A stretch of DNA of 64,000 nt from Chloroflexota bacterium (GTDB lineage Bacteria; Chloroflexota; Anaerolineae; Promineifilales; Promineifilaceae). Positions 35,975-43,890 of the stretch are shown here, piece after piece. Both the position numbers and the translations under genes were made by a program. The stretch spans positions 62,001 to 126,000 of the forward strand of contig JAGOMA010000013.1 of assembly GCA_017993775.1 (NCBI GenBank). Direction: 5' to 3'. Numbering within the stretch: position 1 is the first letter of the stretch; every line of letters starts with the position of its first letter. Under the pieces are notes generated by a model, which saw only the letters and a program-made list of their open reading frames with translations, made no database searches and was not told the DNA's origin.

Positions 35975-38128
35975 ATGACTGACATGTCTACATTTTTTAG
36001 CGAGCATATTGATCTCGTTTACTTTTTTTACGGCCTGGCCTTCTTCAGCATGGGGCTGGCAATTTGGTTGGAATCGCGCCGCGCTTCGGAATTTCGGCTG
36101 GCCGGGGCGATGGTTTTTCTGGCCGGTTTTGGCTTGATCCATGGGATGCATGAATGGTTCGATATGTTTATCCGCATGGGCAAATTCGACGATTTATCGG
36201 CGCAGGGAACCTTCTTTTTCAATGGCATGCGGCTGGGGGAACTGGCGCTGTCTTTTTCTTTATTAATTGTTTTTGGTATCCGGCTCATTTTTTCTGATCA
36301 TGCAGAAGACCAACGCGGCGTCACCTTATCTTGGATGGCGGCTGGCGTGCTTACGCTGTTTTGGGTGGTCAGTACCGCGTTGACCCGGTGGGTTTATAAC
36401 CCCAGCATGACTGATTTTGTGACCGGGGCGGATGTGTTGGCGCGTTACATTTTGGGGATTCCCGGCGCCATGCTGGCCGCCTGGGCTATATTTTTGGAAC
36501 AGCGCGCCTTTCGTGCGCGAAAAATGCCGGATTTTGGCAAGGCGTTGTTAGGCGCAGCGGTGGCCTTGATCTTGTATGGGCTGGTGGGACAAGTTTTTGT
36601 CACGCCATCTTTTCTTTTTCCGGCAAATATCATCAATTCTGCGCTTTTTTTGCAGGTGTTTGGTTTTCCGGTGCAGTTGTTTCGGGCGACCATGGGCATG
36701 GTGATGGCGATTTTTGTCATTCGGGCGCTGCGTGTGTTTGAGGTAGAAAGCCGGGAGAAGCTGGCAATGGCCAATGAGGCCCGGCTGCTGGCGCAGCAGG
36801 CTGCGCTGACGACGCAGGAGAAGGCGCGTATTGAAACCGATTTGTTGAATCAGGAATTGCAAACGGCCGTCCAAGAGCTGTCGATCCTCTACGAATTATC
36901 GCGCAATCTGGCGGCGACTCTTGACCGGGACACGCTGCTGCAATCGACCATCAACAAGATTTTTGATTCCTTGCCGCGCATTGGCGGCGGCATGATTTTA
37001 TTGCGGGAGAAACCGGGACGGCCGTTGGAACTCATCGCCCGGTCCGGCTACAAAAGTGTCGATGGGAATGGCGTGCAAACATTCGATTGTACTTACACGC
37101 AAGCCTATCTATTGGGCGAATACGTCGCCAACACCGGGCGGCTGGCGTGGTGCGACGGTCTGAACATCATCGATTTGGGCGAGACAGCCGATATAATCGC
37201 CGATTATAACAACCCGACGATTTCGGTGGATGCCAGCGGGCATACCATCGGGGTGCCGCTGACGGTGCAAAGCCGCACGGCAGGCAGCATGGTCTTGAGC
37301 GTTAATCCCTTCACGGAGCCGTTTTCGCAGCGCGACTTGTCGCTGATTATTGCCGTGGCCGGTCAGTTGAGCATTGCCATTGAAAATGTGAACCTGTATC
37401 AGGCGGTCCAAGAGCGCGAGGCGCTGCGCGGCGAGCTGCTGCATCAGGTGGTGGCGGCGCAGGAAAAAGAGCGGCAGCGTATTGCCCGCGAACTGCACGA
37501 CAGCACCGGGCAAACACTGACGGCGCTCGGGCTGGGTTTGGCGGCGGCCAGCGAAAACTTACACAACAATCCGATCACAGCCGCCGCGCAGTTGGTTGAG
37601 CTACGGTCGCTTAGTTCTCATGCGCTGCAAGAGATTCATGATATGGTGGCCGATTTACGGCCGTCGCTGCTCGACAATTTGGGTCTGGTTTCGGCGCTGC
37701 GCAGTCAGGTGCAAGCGTTTGAACGGCGGAGCAAGATTGCCGCTTCTTTTTCGGTTGGCGGGCTGCGCCGCCGGTTAGACCCGGACGTGGAAATGTCGGC
37801 TTTTCGCATCGCGCAGGAGGCGTTGACCAATGTGTACAAACACGCTCAGGCGACCGAAGTGAAGGTGCGGATTATTTTCCGTGAGGATCGGCTGTGTTTG
37901 CGGGTGCGGGATAACGGCCGTGGGTTTGATCCGGACACCGTGTTAGATGCGGGCATGAAAGAGCGAGAATCATGGGGGCTGTTGGGGATGCAGGAACGCG
38001 TATCGCTGGTGGGCGGAACGTTTTTTATCCGTTCGCGCCCCACACTGGGCACAATTATTCAAGTTTGTATTCCCTTAGCCAAAGAGGATGTAGCCGATGT
38101 CGAAGATAAAACTCTTGTTAGCCGATGA
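35975..38128 (+). CDS. Membrane sensor histidine kinase, NarL/DegS type with GAF domain
   Basis: 717 residues. Seven or eight N-terminal hydrophobic segments (residues 5-265) form a 7TM-like sensor region. A coiled coil follows (ESREKLAMANEARLLAQQAAL), then a GAF domain at about 310-460, and the kinase core: HisKA_3 dimerisation box ERQRIARELHDSTGQTLTALG with the phospho-His near 505, and HATPase with ALTNVYKHAQA, DNGRGFDP and GLLGMQERV. The upstream ATG set inside dnaE is unlikely; the chosen ATG lies seven bases after a TATAAT box and may start a leaderless mRNA. It overlaps the response-regulator gene by 32 bases. The signal is unknown. Confidence 0.9.
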   Translation: MTDMSTFFSEHIDLVYFFYGLAFFSMGLAIWLESRRASEFRLAGAMVFLAGFGLIHGMHEWFDMFIRMGKFDDLSAQGTFFFNGMRLGELALSFSLLIVFGIRLIFSDHAEDQRGVTLSWMAAGVLTLFWVVSTALTRWVYNPSMTDFVTGADVLARYILGIPGAMLAAWAIFLEQRAFRARKMPDFGKALLGAAVALILYGLVGQVFVTPSFLFPANIINSALFLQVFGFPVQLFRATMGMVMAIFVIRALRVFEVESREKLAMANEARLLAQQAALTTQEKARIETDLLNQELQTAVQELSILYELSRNLAATLDRDTLLQSTINKIFDSLPRIGGGMILLREKPGRPLELIARSGYKSVDGNGVQTFDCTYTQAYLLGEYVANTGRLAWCDGLNIIDLGETADIIADYNNPTISVDASGHTIGVPLTVQSRTAGSMVLSVNPFTEPFSQRDLSLIIAVAGQLSIAIENVNLYQAVQEREALRGELLHQVVAAQEKERQRIARELHDSTGQTLTALGLGLAAASENLHNNPITAAAQLVELRSLSSHALQEIHDMVADLRPSLLDNLGLVSALRSQVQAFERRSKIAASFSVGGLRRRLDPDVEMSAFRIAQEALTNVYKHAQATEVKVRIIFREDRLCLRVRDNGRGFDPDTVLDAGMKERESWGLLGMQERVSLVGGTFFIRSRPTLGTIIQVCIPLAKEDVADVEDKTLVSR

Positions 38129-38759
38129 CCATGCCGTGGTACGATCTGGTTTGCGCATGTTGTTGGAAGCGCAGCCGGACATGGAAATTGTTGCAGAAGC
38201 GGAAAACGGCCGTGAAACAATCGAAAAAGTCCTGACCTTTCAGCCAGATATTGTGCTGATGGATATTGAAATGCCGGGCATGAATGGGATTGAGGCGACG
38301 CGAAAAATAAAGGAAGAATCACCGGAAACGGCCGTGCTAGCTCTGACCATGTACGAAGACGACCAATACTTCTTTGAAATGCTCAAAGCGGGAGCCGCCG
38401 GTTACATTCCCAAACGCGCCGCGCCCGACGCTCTCGTTAACGCCATTCGCACTGTCAAAAAGGGCGAAGTGTTCCTTTACCCGTCGATGGCCGCGTACCT
38501 GGTGGAAGATTATTTACAGCGAGACGAAGCGCCAGAAGAAGATGAAGCCGACGTTGTAGACCTGACAACGCGGGAAAGAGAAGTGCTGGTGCTGATTGCC
38601 GAGGGACTGAGCAACGGCGAAATCTCCGAAAAACTGGTGATCAGCATTAAAACTGTGGACCGGCATCGAGAAAATATCATGCGCAAACTGAACATCCACA
38701 ACCGGATTGATTTAGTGAAATTTGCGCTTAAAAAGGGAATGATTGATTTAGAGGATTAG
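38097..38759 (+). CDS. NarL/FixJ-family response regulator
   Basis: 220 residues. Receiver domain with the DDH acidic pair, phosphoacceptor Asp in IVLMDIEMPGMNG near 56, Thr in LTMYEDD and Lys in YIPKRAAP. An acidic linker (EAPEEDEADV) leads to a LuxR-type helix-turn-helix: LTTREREVLVLIAEGLSNGEI and KTVDRHRENIMRKLNI. It is the cognate partner of the kinase, translated from an overlapping start, and the unit closes with a strong terminator. Confidence 0.94.
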   Translation: MSKIKLLLADDHAVVRSGLRMLLEAQPDMEIVAEAENGRETIEKVLTFQPDIVLMDIEMPGMNGIEATRKIKEESPETAVLALTMYEDDQYFFEMLKAGAAGYIPKRAAPDALVNAIRTVKKGEVFLYPSMAAYLVEDYLQRDEAPEEDEADVVDLTTREREVLVLIAEGLSNGEISEKLVISIKTVDRHRENIMRKLNIHNRIDLVKFALKKGMIDLED

Positions 38760-38782
38760 GTGAGGGGTAACTGAAAGGCACA

Positions 38783-38822
38783 AAAAGACCCCAGGGGTTT
38801 TCCTGAACCCCTGGGGTCTTTT
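38783..38822 (+). terminator. Intrinsic terminator of the two-component operon
   Basis: Perfect 17-bp arms (aaaagaccccaggggtt and its complement), 6-base loop and T-run. Related to the accccaagggttt repeat at 31045. Confidence 0.9.
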
Positions 38823-38824
38823 CA

Positions 38825-38929
38825 TCAGGCGTGGGCCTGACGGTATCAGGCGTGGGCCTGACGGTATCAGGCGTGGGCCTGACGGTATCAGGCGTGGGCC
38901 TGACGGTATCAGGCGTGGGCCTGACGGTA
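38825..38929. repeat. Five perfect 21-bp tandem repeats spanning a stop codon
   Basis: Unit tcaggcgtgggcctgacggta, five copies (38825, 38846, 38867, 38888, 38909). On the minus strand each unit reads TAC CGT CAG GCC CAC GCC TGA, so each encodes YRQAHA plus a stop. The first unit read is the real end of the Cys-rich protein gene and four more follow as noncoding sequence. Each unit also contains a TCAGGC-gtgg-GCCTGA hairpin. It is not a CRISPR array: no spacers. Confidence 0.95.
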
Positions 38930-39271
38930 GACGGGGCAGTCGGGACAGTCGGCGGGCAGCACGCCCTCGGCTGACAGGCGGGCGACCCAACAGGGCTTGC
39001 CGCGCTGCTGATTGGCAGGGCAGTCTGCGCGACGGGCAGGATCGCACCCTTTTGTTACCCAACAGGGCAAGGCGATAGACGGCCGTTTCTCTTTAGCCAC
39101 CGGCAGAAAGGGTTCCGGTGATTGTGCGTTCTTCTGCTCGGCCGCTTCACGCTCCCACTTGTCTACCATCCGGTTCATCAGACGAGCGATGGTAAATGTC
39201 AGGGCTATGGGTACTAGGCAGCGCACCGCAAACAGCAAGATCTCAATTCCCGCTCCTTCCAATTCGTTCAT
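38909..39271 (-). CDS. Membrane-anchored Cys-rich (two-CW-like) small protein
   Basis: 120 residues. One N-terminal membrane segment (IEILLFAVRCLVPIALTFTIA), a charged helix, then six Cys in a compact C-terminal domain: PCWVTKGC, RRADCPA, GKPCW, DCPDCPV. The CW-x4-C...CPA...PCW pattern is that of small two-CW-type metal-binding modules; whether it binds Zn or Fe-S cannot be told. It follows the NrfD gene on the same strand after a hairpin and could be an accessory to that complex. The gene ends in the first unit of the 21-bp tandem repeat. ggagg lies eight bases before the ATG. Confidence 0.7.
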   Translation of the reverse strand: MNELEGAGIEILLFAVRCLVPIALTFTIARLMNRMVDKWEREAAEQKNAQSPEPFLPVAKEKRPSIALPCWVTKGCDPARRADCPANQQRGKPCWVARLSAEGVLPADCPDCPVYRQAHA

Positions 39272-39310
39272 GCCGATTATCCTCCGCTAAAAAACTTCAA
39301 AATAAGAGGT

Positions 39311-39340
39311 AGACATCCGGTCTTGAGAAACCGGATGTCT
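39311..39340 (-). terminator. Hairpin between NrfD-type and Cys-rich genes
   Basis: Perfect 11-bp arms agacatccggt and accggatgtct with an 8-base loop, 46 bases after the NrfD stop. Probably a terminator or a 3'-end stabiliser; it makes cotranscription of the Cys-rich gene uncertain. Confidence 0.65.
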
Positions 39341-39385
39341 GAAAGTGAATAACCAACCCCAACAAGCTGGTCGAGAACCCAATGA

Positions 39386-40636
39386 TTAATCGGTGGCCAT
39401 TGGCTGCAGCGAAACTGCCTGCATGTCGTGTTCCTCAACCAGGGTATGATCCACAATCCCCAGGCTGCGCACGCCGATCGTAAAGGCCAATATGCCGTAG
39501 GCAATGACCCCGGCCCCGGCTGCAATCTCAACCAAAGAGGGCCGATAATGCGTGTACTGCGGGATCAGGCTTTGCGGAATCTGATTAAAGACCACTAACT
39601 GCCCAACCATGTTGGTGTCCCAGCGGTAACAAATCAGACCAATTACCACAAAAGTTAACGCGGCGATTAACAGACGCGTATTTTGTCGCCATTTGCTATT
39701 TAGCAAAATCAACATCGGAACGATAATGCCCAAGGTGATTTCGCCTATCCAAAAATTGATGGCCAAGGGTCCTTTGGTCAGATAGGTTAATCCTTCGCTA
39801 CGGCCGGGTTCATAGGTGTAGCTCATCGACAACGCATCCCAGAAGCGCAAGTAGAGGTATCCTACCAACACCCAGCCGATGAAACGGGCTACCATGTCGA
39901 TTAAGGAAGGGTCGATTTTGGCGCGCGGCGTTACTTTGCTGGCCAGAATAGAAGCCAGTGTAACCAGCGATGGACCGGCGGCCATGGCCGATACGATGAA
40001 GAGAACGGCTAGACCAGGCCGATACCAAACGGGCCGAGCTTTTAAGACGCCGTAGGTAGCGCCCAAAGAAGATTGATGCAGCATGGATAAACCAAGCCCG
40101 GCGATTGCCAGAAGCGGCGCGATTTTGTGTACAGAGGCAAGGCGGTTGCCGAATCCGGGCCAGCGGCTTTGGACCATGTTGCTTTGACCGATGATCGGCG
40201 TTACCTCCAGCGCCAAAACCGTCAGGTAGAGGGTGACACACATTGTCACTTCCCATAATGGCGAGTGGATGTTCCAGTAGCGGAGTGAATGCCAAAAGCG
40301 GTCCGGTCGGCCGATGTCGAGCATCAGGGTGAGGACGGCCATGCTGTAACCGATGAGGCCCATGAAGACGGCCGTTCTGGCTATCGGCTGCAACTTCTTA
40401 ATTCCCAATAGGTAAACGGCCGCCGACAAAAGGAATGCGCCGCCGCTGAGAGCAATCGACGATAAGTCAATGCCAATCCATAAGCCCCAGGGAACCAGAT
40501 CTGTCAGGTTGGTGACAACCAGACCTTTGACAAAGATGATTCCTGCGGCTACCAGACCCAGCGCTATCACCGTGAGAAGTCCAGCTATCCACCAAAAGTA
40601 AGATGTGCGCAACAGGCTTAAGCGTTGTTTGAACAT
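39386..40636 (-). CDS. NrfD/HybB-type integral membrane quinone subunit
   Basis: 416 residues with about ten hydrophobic helices. VPWGLWIGIDLSSIALSGGAF near 50, GYSMAVLTLMLDIGRPDRFWHSLRYWNIHSPLWEV and ISMLHQSSLG-like LSMLHQSSLGATYG are typical of the HybB/QrcD/DsrP branch of the NrfD superfamily, which exchanges electrons with menaquinone. It overlaps the ferredoxin gene by 19 bases, so the two are translated together. With the octaheme cytochrome it forms a three-part module resembling Qrc, Hyb or part of alternative complex III, but with no molybdopterin catalytic subunit nearby. Confidence 0.88.
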   Translation of the reverse strand: MFKQRLSLLRTSYFWWIAGLLTVIALGLVAAGIIFVKGLVVTNLTDLVPWGLWIGIDLSSIALSGGAFLLSAAVYLLGIKKLQPIARTAVFMGLIGYSMAVLTLMLDIGRPDRFWHSLRYWNIHSPLWEVTMCVTLYLTVLALEVTPIIGQSNMVQSRWPGFGNRLASVHKIAPLLAIAGLGLSMLHQSSLGATYGVLKARPVWYRPGLAVLFIVSAMAAGPSLVTLASILASKVTPRAKIDPSLIDMVARFIGWVLVGYLYLRFWDALSMSYTYEPGRSEGLTYLTKGPLAINFWIGEITLGIIVPMLILLNSKWRQNTRLLIAALTFVVIGLICYRWDTNMVGQLVVFNQIPQSLIPQYTHYRPSLVEIAAGAGVIAYGILAFTIGVRSLGIVDHTLVEEHDMQAVSLQPMATD

Positions 40637-41421
40637 GGCACTGCCTCCTTCGAATCTTCCACATGTACCGGCAAATAAAACACCCGTGGCTCAGTCCCTA
40701 ATTCTTCCCGCAGCCGGTAAGATGAATTTGCCGCCAGCGCCACACTCACCGGGGAGTTGGGATCATTCAAATCGCCAAAAATTCGCGCGCCGTTGGGACA
40801 AGCTACCACACAGGCTGGCGTTGCCGCCTGGTCTACGCCTGGGGTCAGGCCATAAGCCAGCCCACGGTCTATGCGCTGATAACAAAACGAACATTTTTCC
40901 ACGACACCACGCGGCCGTCGGGGAATCTCGGGTTGGCCCCACCCAGGAACGACCGGATTCTCGCCCGTGAATGCTTCCCAGTTGAATGAACGCGCGCCAT
41001 ACGGGCAAGCCATTTCACAGTAGCGACAGCCGATGCATTTGTCATAATCCATCATGACGATGCCGTCCGGCCGGTGATAGCTGGCTTTGACGGGGCAAAT
41101 GTCGACACAGGGCGCATCCTCGCACTGCATACAGGGCATCGGTAGAAAAACTTCTTGCCCGCCGACCGGTTTATCTTCAATGATGCGGGTCCAGCTTTTG
41201 TCGGGGGCCACATCATTTTGCGCCTGACAGGCTTTGACGCAGTAACCGCAGCCGGTGCATTTTGATTGGTCGATCACCATTGCCCATTTGTAAGGGCTTG
41301 TTTCTTCGCTGGGGCCAGATAAACTTTCGAGTTTAATGTATTTAGCCGAGATGGTGGTGGTTGCCAGACCAGCCAGACCAAACTTCAAGAAGCTGCGTCG
41401 GTTGATTGTTGTCTCAGTCAT
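40618..41421 (-). CDS. Tat-exported four-cluster ferredoxin (HybA/PsrB-like)
   Basis: 267 residues. N-terminal Tat signal NRRSFLKFGLAGLATTTIS. Four [4Fe-4S] binding sets: CTGCGYCVKAC, CMQCEDAPCVDIC, CIGCRYCEMAC and the split CSFC...CVVAC. These are the marks of the PsrB/HybA/QrcC electron-transfer subunit, which sits on the outer face of the membrane and passes electrons between a cytochrome or catalytic subunit and an NrfD partner. Eight bases from the octaheme gene and overlapping the NrfD gene. Confidence 0.93.
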   Translation of the reverse strand: MTETTINRRSFLKFGLAGLATTTISAKYIKLESLSGPSEETSPYKWAMVIDQSKCTGCGYCVKACQAQNDVAPDKSWTRIIEDKPVGGQEVFLPMPCMQCEDAPCVDICPVKASYHRPDGIVMMDYDKCIGCRYCEMACPYGARSFNWEAFTGENPVVPGWGQPEIPRRPRGVVEKCSFCYQRIDRGLAYGLTPGVDQAATPACVVACPNGARIFGDLNDPNSPVSVALAANSSYRLREELGTEPRVFYLPVHVEDSKEAVPCSNNA

Positions 41422-41429
41422 GGCGCACC

Positions 41430-42407
41430 TTAATCTACTCGAGTGCGGCGGTAGGCGCGCTCGAACAGGGGCGATAACATAACGCCCATTAACAGACCAA
41501 ATGCCGTGGGAATGACGAAGGCAAACGGAGCCGTGTCAGAAACCGGGGTGGATGGGACGATGGTTTCAGCGCTGACGATGTGGCTGCGGGATGATTGGAG
41601 GGCTGTCAGGCTTTCACAGGTGGAAACGGCCGTTGCTTGTCCGTCTAAACCACCGCCATCAGACGTAGGTAGAACCCCATTCAGCATTACTGCATCCTGC
41701 ATAGGCGAGTGCATCTCGTGGTCGTGGCAGGCATTACAAGTTTGCAAATCAACGCCAAACGTATGAGACCGTTTACTGTGACCATCACCCAGCGGTTCGT
41801 CGGTTACTGTCAGGTGGCAGTCGGTGCAAAGCAAGCCTTCCTGGGAATGAGCTGTGAACGCAAAATAATAGGCGTCCTCGTTGTGACAGGTGATGCATAA
41901 TTCCTGAACGCTGTCTGTTTTAATCTTTGTGGTGTGTGGGTTATGGCAGCGAACGCAAGTCAGCTCTTCCTGGGCATGTTGGCTTAGCTGCCAGTCATCA
42001 TGTGTTTCCACATGACAACTACCGCACGCTTCAGATGAGCGGTTCGTCGGCATAACCTGCTCCGGATGATGCGAAGCCTCCTCGCCCATCGAATGGCAAG
42101 CCTCACAGCCTACGCTTCCTTCGTGCCAGGTTTGCGTTTCGGCATCATAACCGGTTGTATGGCAGGCTAAACATTCAGTGGGGCTGCCCTGGTCTTGCCA
42201 GGCTGCCTGGAAAGCAGGATCCACCATCGATTGCCCATGCTGGCTGTCCTGCCAATTGATGACGACACTTTCGTGGCATTCATTGCAATCACTGGGCAAA
42301 GCGGTCTGCGCTTCTGGTTTTGCTTCGCTGACCATATAGGTGAATAAGGTTAGCGATAGTCCGCATACCAATCCAAAAATAATGCGAATAGTCCAACGTT
42401 TAAGCAT
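41430..42407 (-). CDS. Octaheme c-type cytochrome, C-terminally anchored
   Basis: 325 residues. Signal peptide or N-terminal anchor (IIFGLVCGLSLTLFTYMVSEA), then eight CxxCH heme sites (CNECH, CLACH, CEACH, CGSCH, CVRCH, CITCH, CTDCH, CNACH) with extra His residues for bis-His ligation. A Ser/Thr linker leads to a C-terminal membrane helix (FAFVIPTAFGLLMGVMLSPLF) with a basic stop. It is the first gene of the module and probably gives or takes electrons outside the membrane. Partner and direction are not known; nothing marks it as a nitrite or hydroxylamine enzyme (no CxxCK, no catalytic motif seen). Confidence 0.92.
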   Translation of the reverse strand: MLKRWTIRIIFGLVCGLSLTLFTYMVSEAKPEAQTALPSDCNECHESVVINWQDSQHGQSMVDPAFQAAWQDQGSPTECLACHTTGYDAETQTWHEGSVGCEACHSMGEEASHHPEQVMPTNRSSEACGSCHVETHDDWQLSQHAQEELTCVRCHNPHTTKIKTDSVQELCITCHNEDAYYFAFTAHSQEGLLCTDCHLTVTDEPLGDGHSKRSHTFGVDLQTCNACHDHEMHSPMQDAVMLNGVLPTSDGGGLDGQATAVSTCESLTALQSSRSHIVSAETIVPSTPVSDTAPFAFVIPTAFGLLMGVMLSPLFERAYRRTRVD

Positions 42408-42541
42408 GGGTCTCTCCTCTTTTGTTACTTCTACTTATGCTCAGTCGCCTCAAAGGGTTTTCAGTGGGAGCCTTTTCTGAGGTGGTCCTAAAAAACTGGA
42501 GACTGATGTTGAATATGGACTCTTAGTACGCCAACACAAAA

Positions 42542-42576
42542 CCTTGCCTTACCGGGTGGGAGCAGGTAAGGCAAGG
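42542..42576 (-). terminator. Terminator hairpin of the 47-codon membrane gene
   Basis: Perfect 12-bp arms ccttgccttacc and ggtaaggcaagg, three bases after the TAA of the small gene. Confidence 0.75.
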
Positions 42577-42579
42577 ACG

Positions 42580-42723
42580 TTATTGACGAAAGTTAATGGT
42601 TAAATTGCTGTTTTCGATTGCCGGGCGCTGCCGAGAGCTAATGAACATAAGGATCAGGATTGGCAGACCAAATCGGACAACGAACAATGCCAATAAGATG
42701 AGGATTCCGAATAACACGTCCAT
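42580..42723 (-). CDS. 47-residue single-pass membrane peptide
   Basis: A short frame not likely to be in standard calls. It starts MDVLFGILILLALFVVRFG and continues as a hydrophobic helix to about residue 29, then a polar tail (SSRQRPAIENSNLTINFRQ). A strong GGGAGG lies six bases before the ATG, and a perfect hairpin follows the stop directly; both are good signs of a real gene. It lies about 170 bases upstream of the octaheme cytochrome on the same strand. It may be a small subunit of that complex, as in other respiratory complexes, or independent. No family recognised. Confidence 0.65.
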   Translation of the reverse strand: MDVLFGILILLALFVVRFGLPILILMFISSRQRPAIENSNLTINFRQ

Positions 42724-42853
42724 TACACACCTCCCAGGTGATAAATCTCAAACCTTTCAGATAAGTTAAGTTTAGGTCTTCAGGGGGTGCGGGTAAATTG
42801 GGAAGAAGTCGGATTTGTTTATGGGTGGAATGGGGAAAATGGGGGAGGATTTT

Positions 42854-42877
42854 TGGGGGAAACGGCCGTTTCCCCCA
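42854..42877. repeat. 24-bp perfect palindrome centred on ACGGCCGT
   Basis: tgggggaaacggccgtttcc and the remaining cccca form an uninterrupted palindrome in noncoding DNA. This is the longest extension of the window's recurring octamer that I saw. The surrounding 290-base gap otherwise holds only the jag terminator. Confidence 0.85.
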
Positions 42878-42953
42878 TAATCTGTCCTGGCTAGAAGCCG
42901 GAATTTGGGTGTTTTACCCATATAGACATGGGGTTCACCCCAGAAAACCAAAA

Positions 42954-42980
42954 GGCGGCTGGTTTATTCAACCAACCGCC
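42954..42980 (-). terminator. Terminator of the rpmH-jag operon
   Basis: Arms ggcggctggtt and aaccaaccgcc (one G-T pair) with a 5-base loop. On the minus strand it follows the jag stop by 35 bases and is followed by TTTTGGTTTT. Confidence 0.8.
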
Positions 42981-43015
42981 CAGATCCCTGCTCTAATTTG
43001 TTGATCAGGTTGTGA

Positions 43016-43879
43016 TTATTTTTTGGGGATGATGCGCACTTTGCGCCGTTTGCCCTCGCCGGTGCTTTCGGTGTAAACATATTTGTCGTCACGCAGGGCC
43101 ATGTGGACAATGCGCCGCTCGTGGGGCGGCATGGGTTCCAGGCTCATGGCGCGTTTGCGCTTGGCTACTTTGTGGGCCATACGCTCAGCCAGGCGCATGA
43201 GCGCCTGTTCGCGGCGCTGGCGATAACTCTCCACGTCGATAACAAAGCTGGCGCGCTGCTTAAGTTGGTGCCCGACCATCAGCCGGGAAATGTACTGCAA
43301 GGAATTGAGCGTTTCACCACGCGGCCCAATGAGGCTGCTCATATCTTGACCATAAATTTCGATGATATTGACCCGTTTACCGGTAAGATCGTCGGGGTCG
43401 GATAGGGAAACATCCAGGGAAGCGGTTACGCGCATTTTTTCCAGTAGATCGCCGATGACGGTTACGGCCGTATCGCGTTCTTGCTCTCGCTGCGCCACTT
43501 CATCGTCAGATTCGTCCTGGGGCACAGCCGTCTGCCCGCCAGATACTTGTTCGGGTTCCGGTTTGGTTGGGGGCGGCGGAGTAGGGGCAGGAGCGGGGGT
43601 GGGAACGGCCGTTTTCACCGGGGCACTGCTTGGCGCAGGCACTGCCGGTTTAGCCAACTCAGGTGGTGGCGCAGGCGCCACTGCAGGCGCAGCCACGACA
43701 TACGTCAACCGCACAACCGCATCCCGCGCGCCAATGCCTAACAATCCTTTACTGCCCCGATCTAAAACTTCAATCTCTACATCAGCGCGATTAACGCGCA
43801 ATCTAGCCAGGCCAGAAGCAATAGCTGCTTCTACATCAGACCCTTGAGCTTCAATCTTTCGTTCTTGTTCGATGGACAT
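43016..43879 (-). CDS. jag: Jag/KhpB RNA-binding protein
   Basis: 287 residues. N-terminal Jag_N domain (residues 5-60: VEAAIASGLARLRVNRADVEIEVLDRGSKGLLGIG), a long Pro/Ala-rich linker (68-130), a KH domain with NIIEIYGQDMSSLIGPRGETLNSLQYI, and a C-terminal R3H domain with ESYRQRREQALMRLAERMAHKV and PPHERRIVHMAL. It binds RNA in the cytoplasm and lies next to yidC (spoIIIJ) in most bacteria, as here, 11 bases away. The linker is longer than in Firmicutes. Confidence 0.94.
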   Translation of the reverse strand: MSIEQERKIEAQGSDVEAAIASGLARLRVNRADVEIEVLDRGSKGLLGIGARDAVVRLTYVVAAPAVAPAPPPELAKPAVPAPSSAPVKTAVPTPAPAPTPPPPTKPEPEQVSGGQTAVPQDESDDEVAQREQERDTAVTVIGDLLEKMRVTASLDVSLSDPDDLTGKRVNIIEIYGQDMSSLIGPRGETLNSLQYISRLMVGHQLKQRASFVIDVESYRQRREQALMRLAERMAHKVAKRKRAMSLEPMPPHERRIVHMALRDDKYVYTESTGEGKRRKVRIIPKK

Positions 43880-43890
43880 TTCAACTCTCT

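Noticed and set aside
38825-38929. CRISPR-like repeat array
   Set aside because: Units are contiguous 21-mers with no spacers, and no cas gene is near.
38748-39062. Minus-strand frame with IPSGPRL repeats
   Set aside because: It is the 21-bp tandem repeat and the Cys-rich gene read in the wrong frame.
42798-43004. 68-codon plus-strand frame
   Set aside because: It runs through a palindrome and the jag terminator; no ribosome site or fold.
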